From positions 1 to 40,553 of the forward strand of contig MNEG01000082.1 in the NCBI GenBank assembly GCA_001917585.1: a stretch of DNA of 40,553 nt, given 5' to 3'. Made by a program: the position numbers and the translations under genes. The notes under the pieces were generated by a model, which did not search any database, had not been told where the DNA came from, and saw only the letters and a program-made list of their open reading frames with translations. This DNA is from Candidatus Rokubacteria bacterium 13_1_40CM_68_15. GTDB lineage: Bacteria > Methylomirabilota > Methylomirabilia > Rokubacteriales > CSP1-6. Below, piece after piece: positions 37,939-40,553 of this stretch (position 1 is the first letter of the stretch; every line of letters starts with the position of its first letter).

Positions 37939-39225
37939 ATGCGCTCGTCCCTGCTCGACGAATTCGAGGCCCGGGGGCTGATCGCCGACGCCACGCCGCG
38001 AGAGGACTTGGCGCGGCATCTCGCCCGGGGACCGCGCAGCATCTACTGTGGCTTCGATCCCACGGCGGATAGCCTCCACGTTGGCAGTCTGTTGCCGCTC
38101 ATCGCGCTCCGGCGCCTCCAGGCGGCGGGCCACCGCCCCGTTGTCCTCATCGGGGGCGGTACCGGACTCATTGGCGATCCCAGCGGTAAAGCCGGCGAGC
38201 GCGCGCTTTCGGACCAATTACAAGTGGCCGCCTGGGCCGAGCGGCTGAAGACACAGGTCTCACGCTTCCTCGAGTTCGGCGCGGGGCCGACCGACGCGCA
38301 GCTCCTCGACAATTACGCCTGGCTCGGCGAGCTCAACGTCCTGGGCTTCTTGCGCGACATCGGGAAGGAGTTCTCGATCGGGGCCATGATCGCCAAGGAG
38401 TCGGTGCGCGCGCGGATGGGACGCGCCGACGCGGGCCTGTCGTACACCGAGTTCAGCTACCAGATTCTCCAGGCATACGACTTCCTGAGATTGTTCCAGG
38501 ATCATCGCTGCTCGATGCAGATCGGAGGCAGCGACCAGTGGGGAAACATCACCGCCGGCATCGACCTCATTCGACGGAAGACTGGCGAGGCGGCCTACGG
38601 GCTGACCCTGCCGCTGGTGACGAAGGCCGACGGCACCAAGTTTGGGAAGACGGAAACAGGCACGATCTGGCTCGATCCGACCAAGACGTCGCCGTATGAG
38701 ATGTACCAGTTCTGGCTGAACACCTCTGACGAGGACGTCATCACGTACCTGAAGTACTTCACCTTCCTTCCACTCGAACGGATCGGCGAGCTGGCCGGCG
38801 CCACCAAGCGCGCGCCGGAGAAGCGTGAAGCCCAGCGGGTATTGGCGCGAGAGGTGACCACGCTGGTTCACGGCACGGCGGCTGTCGAAGAGGCGGAGCG
38901 GATCACCGCTGCTCTGTTCAGAGGGGATGTCGGCTCGCTGCGCATTGACGAGCTCGCCCAGATGGTCGGCACGTTGCCGTCGACGAATTTGCCGGCGGCG
39001 CCCGGTGTCGCGCTGCCTCTTCTCGACGTGCTGCTGGCGACCGGCCTGGCGTCTTCGAGGCGTGCGGCGCGCGAGCTGATCGCGAGCGGAGCGGTGCAGG
39101 TGAATGGCGAGCCGGCGAAGGATGCCGGTGCCACCGTCTCCCGCGAGACCGCGCTCTTCGGCAGGTACCTCATTCTCAGAAAGGGGAAGAAGACGTACGC
39201 GGCCGCCATTCTCGCGGCGAGCTGA
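37939..39225 (+). CDS. tyrS: tyrosyl-tRNA synthetase
   Basis: Class Ic synthetase, 428 aa, of the common bacterial TyrRS type. YCGFDPTADSLHVGSLLPL contains the HIGH-type motif HVGS (47-50); QIGGSDQWGNITAG is the tyrosine-binding segment; the KMSKS-type loop is KFGKT (234-238). A C-terminal S4 domain (about 360-425, SSRRAARELIASGAVQVNG) binds tRNA. The ATG is chosen by family length; transcription is predicted to start at or next to it. The next gene starts 4 nt after the stop codon. Confidence 0.96.
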   Translation: MRSSLLDEFEARGLIADATPREDLARHLARGPRSIYCGFDPTADSLHVGSLLPLIALRRLQAAGHRPVVLIGGGTGLIGDPSGKAGERALSDQLQVAAWAERLKTQVSRFLEFGAGPTDAQLLDNYAWLGELNVLGFLRDIGKEFSIGAMIAKESVRARMGRADAGLSYTEFSYQILQAYDFLRLFQDHRCSMQIGGSDQWGNITAGIDLIRRKTGEAAYGLTLPLVTKADGTKFGKTETGTIWLDPTKTSPYEMYQFWLNTSDEDVITYLKYFTFLPLERIGELAGATKRAPEKREAQRVLAREVTTLVHGTAAVEEAERITAALFRGDVGSLRIDELAQMVGTLPSTNLPAAPGVALPLLDVLLATGLASSRRAARELIASGAVQVNGEPAKDAGATVSRETALFGRYLILRKGKKTYAAAILAAS

Positions 39226-39228
39226 GCC

Positions 39229-40257
39229 ATGCTCTTTCCCACCACGCTCGTCGGCAGCTATCCTCAGCCCGATTGGCTGATCGACCGTCAGAAGCTCGCG
39301 GGAAGCTTCCCGCCGCGCGTCCGTGCCCGTGAGCTGTGGCGCGTTCCCGAGCCGTGGCTCCGTGAGGCACAAGACGACGCGACGCGGCTTGCTATCCGAG
39401 CGCAGGAGGACGCCGGGCTCGACATCATCACGGATGGTGAGATTCGGCGCGAGAGCTACTCGAATCGTTTCGCCACAGCGCTCGAGGGCGTCGACCTCGA
39501 CAACCCCGGCACGGCGCTCAGCCGCTCCGGCCGCCCCCAGCCCGTCCCCCGCATCGTCGGGCCGATCCGGCGCAAGCATCCCGTTCAGGTCGACGACGTT
39601 CGCTTTCTGCGTGCGCACACGAAGAAAGCCATCAAGATCACCGTGCCCGGCCCCTTCACGATGTCGCGGCAGGCCCAGAACGACGCCTACCCGAGTGAAG
39701 AGGCGGCGGCTCTGGGTTACGCGGCCGCGGTGAACGAGGAGATCCGAGATCTCTTCAACGCCGGCGCCGACATCGTCCAGGTCGACGAGCCGTACATGCA
39801 GGCCAGCCCGGACCGCGCCCGACAGTACGGGTTGAAGGCGCTGAATCGCGCGCTGGAGGGCATCACCGGCACGACCGCGGTCCACGTCTGTTTCGGGTAC
39901 GCAGCCCTCGTCCACCAGCGTCCCTCGGGATACTCCTTCCTCGCCGAGCTCGGGGCGTGCTCCTGTCGTCAGGTGTCGGTCGAGACGGCGCAGTCGAAGC
40001 TCGATTGCGCGGTGCTGGCGAAGCTCACCGACAAGCAGATCCTCGTGGGCTGCCTCGACCTCAACGACATGACGGTGGAGACGCCGGAGACGGTCGTCGC
40101 GCGAGTCAAGAGCGCGCTCGCCTACGTCGCGCCGGACCATGTCGTCCTCGCACCGGACTGCGGAATGAAATATGTGCAACGCGACGTCGCCTTCGCCAAG
40201 CTGCGGTCGATGGTGACGGCCGCCGCCATGCTCCGGACAGAGTTCGGCACGCACTGA
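39229..40257 (+). CDS. MetE C-terminal-like cobalamin-independent methyltransferase
   Basis: 342 aa, a single TIM barrel like the catalytic half of MetE, without the N-terminal half. The zinc site is complete: H219-x-C221 in HVCFGY, E252 in SVETAQSKLD and C311 in PDCGMKY, the order H-x-C...E...C of MetE. The N-terminal LVGSYPQPDWL and ITDGEIRRESY match the core-MetE/archaeal MetE group. The methyl donor in this group can be a corrinoid protein or another methyl carrier rather than folate, so the substrate is left open. It follows tyrS closely and is likely cotranscribed. Confidence 0.85.
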   Translation: MLFPTTLVGSYPQPDWLIDRQKLAGSFPPRVRARELWRVPEPWLREAQDDATRLAIRAQEDAGLDIITDGEIRRESYSNRFATALEGVDLDNPGTALSRSGRPQPVPRIVGPIRRKHPVQVDDVRFLRAHTKKAIKITVPGPFTMSRQAQNDAYPSEEAAALGYAAAVNEEIRDLFNAGADIVQVDEPYMQASPDRARQYGLKALNRALEGITGTTAVHVCFGYAALVHQRPSGYSFLAELGACSCRQVSVETAQSKLDCAVLAKLTDKQILVGCLDLNDMTVETPETVVARVKSALAYVAPDHVVLAPDCGMKYVQRDVAFAKLRSMVTAAAMLRTEFGTH

Positions 40258-40553
40258 CGATCGACGTCGTCGCACTCGATGCGCTTAACCGAACGAATCG
40301 TCGGCGGCGCCCGGCCGGGTGGGGCGGCTCGCCGCGCTGCCATGAAGGGCGCGCTCACGGGGTGCCGGTGCGAGCCCGGGGAAGGCGCAGGGTCACGAGC
40401 GGCGCCTAAATCAGGGTCACCAGCGGCGCTAAATCGTTGTCGGCGCGATCCATCTGGAACTGTCGCTGCTCAGTGATTAGGTCCTCCGTCGCTGCGACGT
40501 GAAAACGTCCTCCCGGTTCGTGCTTCATGCAGCCGAATCGCGGCCGCCTGCGC
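40258..40553. other. right-edge region without a recognisable gene
   Basis: 296 bp after the MetE-like gene. Plus-strand frames give low-complexity Arg/Ala products without family features. On the minus strand a frame is open from the window edge to a stop at 40408-40406 (with an internal ATG, MKHEPGGRFHVAATEDL) and could be the end of a gene entering from the right; I cannot identify it. A tandem repeat (40388-40434) lies at the end of that frame. Confidence 0.4.
40388..40434. repeat. imperfect 24/23-bp tandem repeat, possible insertion-sequence end
   Basis: CAGGGTCACGAGCGGCGCCTA-AAT (40388-40411) is followed directly by a copy with two changes (40412-40434): one substitution and one deleted base. 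Read on the minus strand it is TTTAGCGCCGCTGGTGACCC repeated. Multiple subterminal repeats of this kind are typical of IS21-family ends, but no istA/istB coding is visible in the window. Confidence 0.5.

Noticed and set aside
38260-40275. 671-codon minus-strand frame opposite tyrS and the MetE-like gene
   Set aside because: Both plus-strand genes have complete active-site motifs; the antisense product is compositionally biased and without domains.

Overview
The window is 40.5 kb of GC-rich chromosome from a Gram-negative-type bacterium: it has outer-membrane, lipoprotein and PBP1a genes. Nearly all of it is coding, and all 33 full-size genes (nuoE is cut by the left edge) plus two mini-ORFs look intact. 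The mix of respiratory complex I, a PDH complex, an LLM-class flavin oxidoreductase, propionyl-CoA metabolism and a large porin-like protein would fit Candidatus Rokubacteria/Methylomirabilota or a deltaproteobacterial-like lineage. That placement is inference from gene content and base composition; no rRNA or other marker settles it. I see no tRNA, rRNA, CRISPR array or intact transposase.

Left part, 1-10.6 kb (+): the end of a nuo operon (nuoE partial, nuoF-G-H-I-J-K, almost all joined by 4-nt stop/start overlaps) runs after a 19-nt gap into pdhA-pdhB-pdhC and lpdA. NADH made by the PDH complex is thus encoded next to the complex that oxidises it. The antiporter-like subunits nuoL, M and N do not follow nuoK and must lie elsewhere.

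10.7-16.0 kb: an acyl-CoA dehydrogenase and an LLM-family oxidoreductase (+) face a minus-strand group: DUF948, YtxH-like and DUF4337 envelope proteins, then a TMTC-like membrane glycosyltransferase with C-terminal TPRs.

16.0-27.8 kb (+ mostly): acyl-CoA (propionyl-CoA) carboxylase beta subunit and the methylmalonyl-CoA mutase large subunit, followed by envelope genes. These include three secreted proteins sharing one FlgT-C-like domain (19.3, 20.2 and 25.9 kb), a TPR lipoprotein and a porin-like beta-barrel with its own promoter and terminator. A long-chain polyprenyl-diphosphate synthase, a SAM hydroxide adenosyltransferase (DUF62) and an FmdB-type zinc ribbon lie among them. The three-paralogue envelope family is the best candidate here for an undescribed system.

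27.9-40.3 kb: an information-processing block (hisS, aspS, phoH, ybeY, era, recO, two mini-ORFs, glyQS) converging on mrcA, then tyrS and a MetE-like methyltransferase on the other side of mrcA.

Two non-coding themes recur. First, several lead genes have a -10-like hexamer 6-12 nt before the start codon and no Shine-Dalgarno, which predicts leaderless or near-leaderless mRNAs; in two places the -10 boxes of divergent genes abut or overlap. Second, small repeats sit at gene ends: a 121-bp inverted-repeat element after ispB that has duplicated the 3' end of that gene, a 45-bp tandem duplication forming the tail of nuoJ, and imperfect repeats upstream of the mutase.
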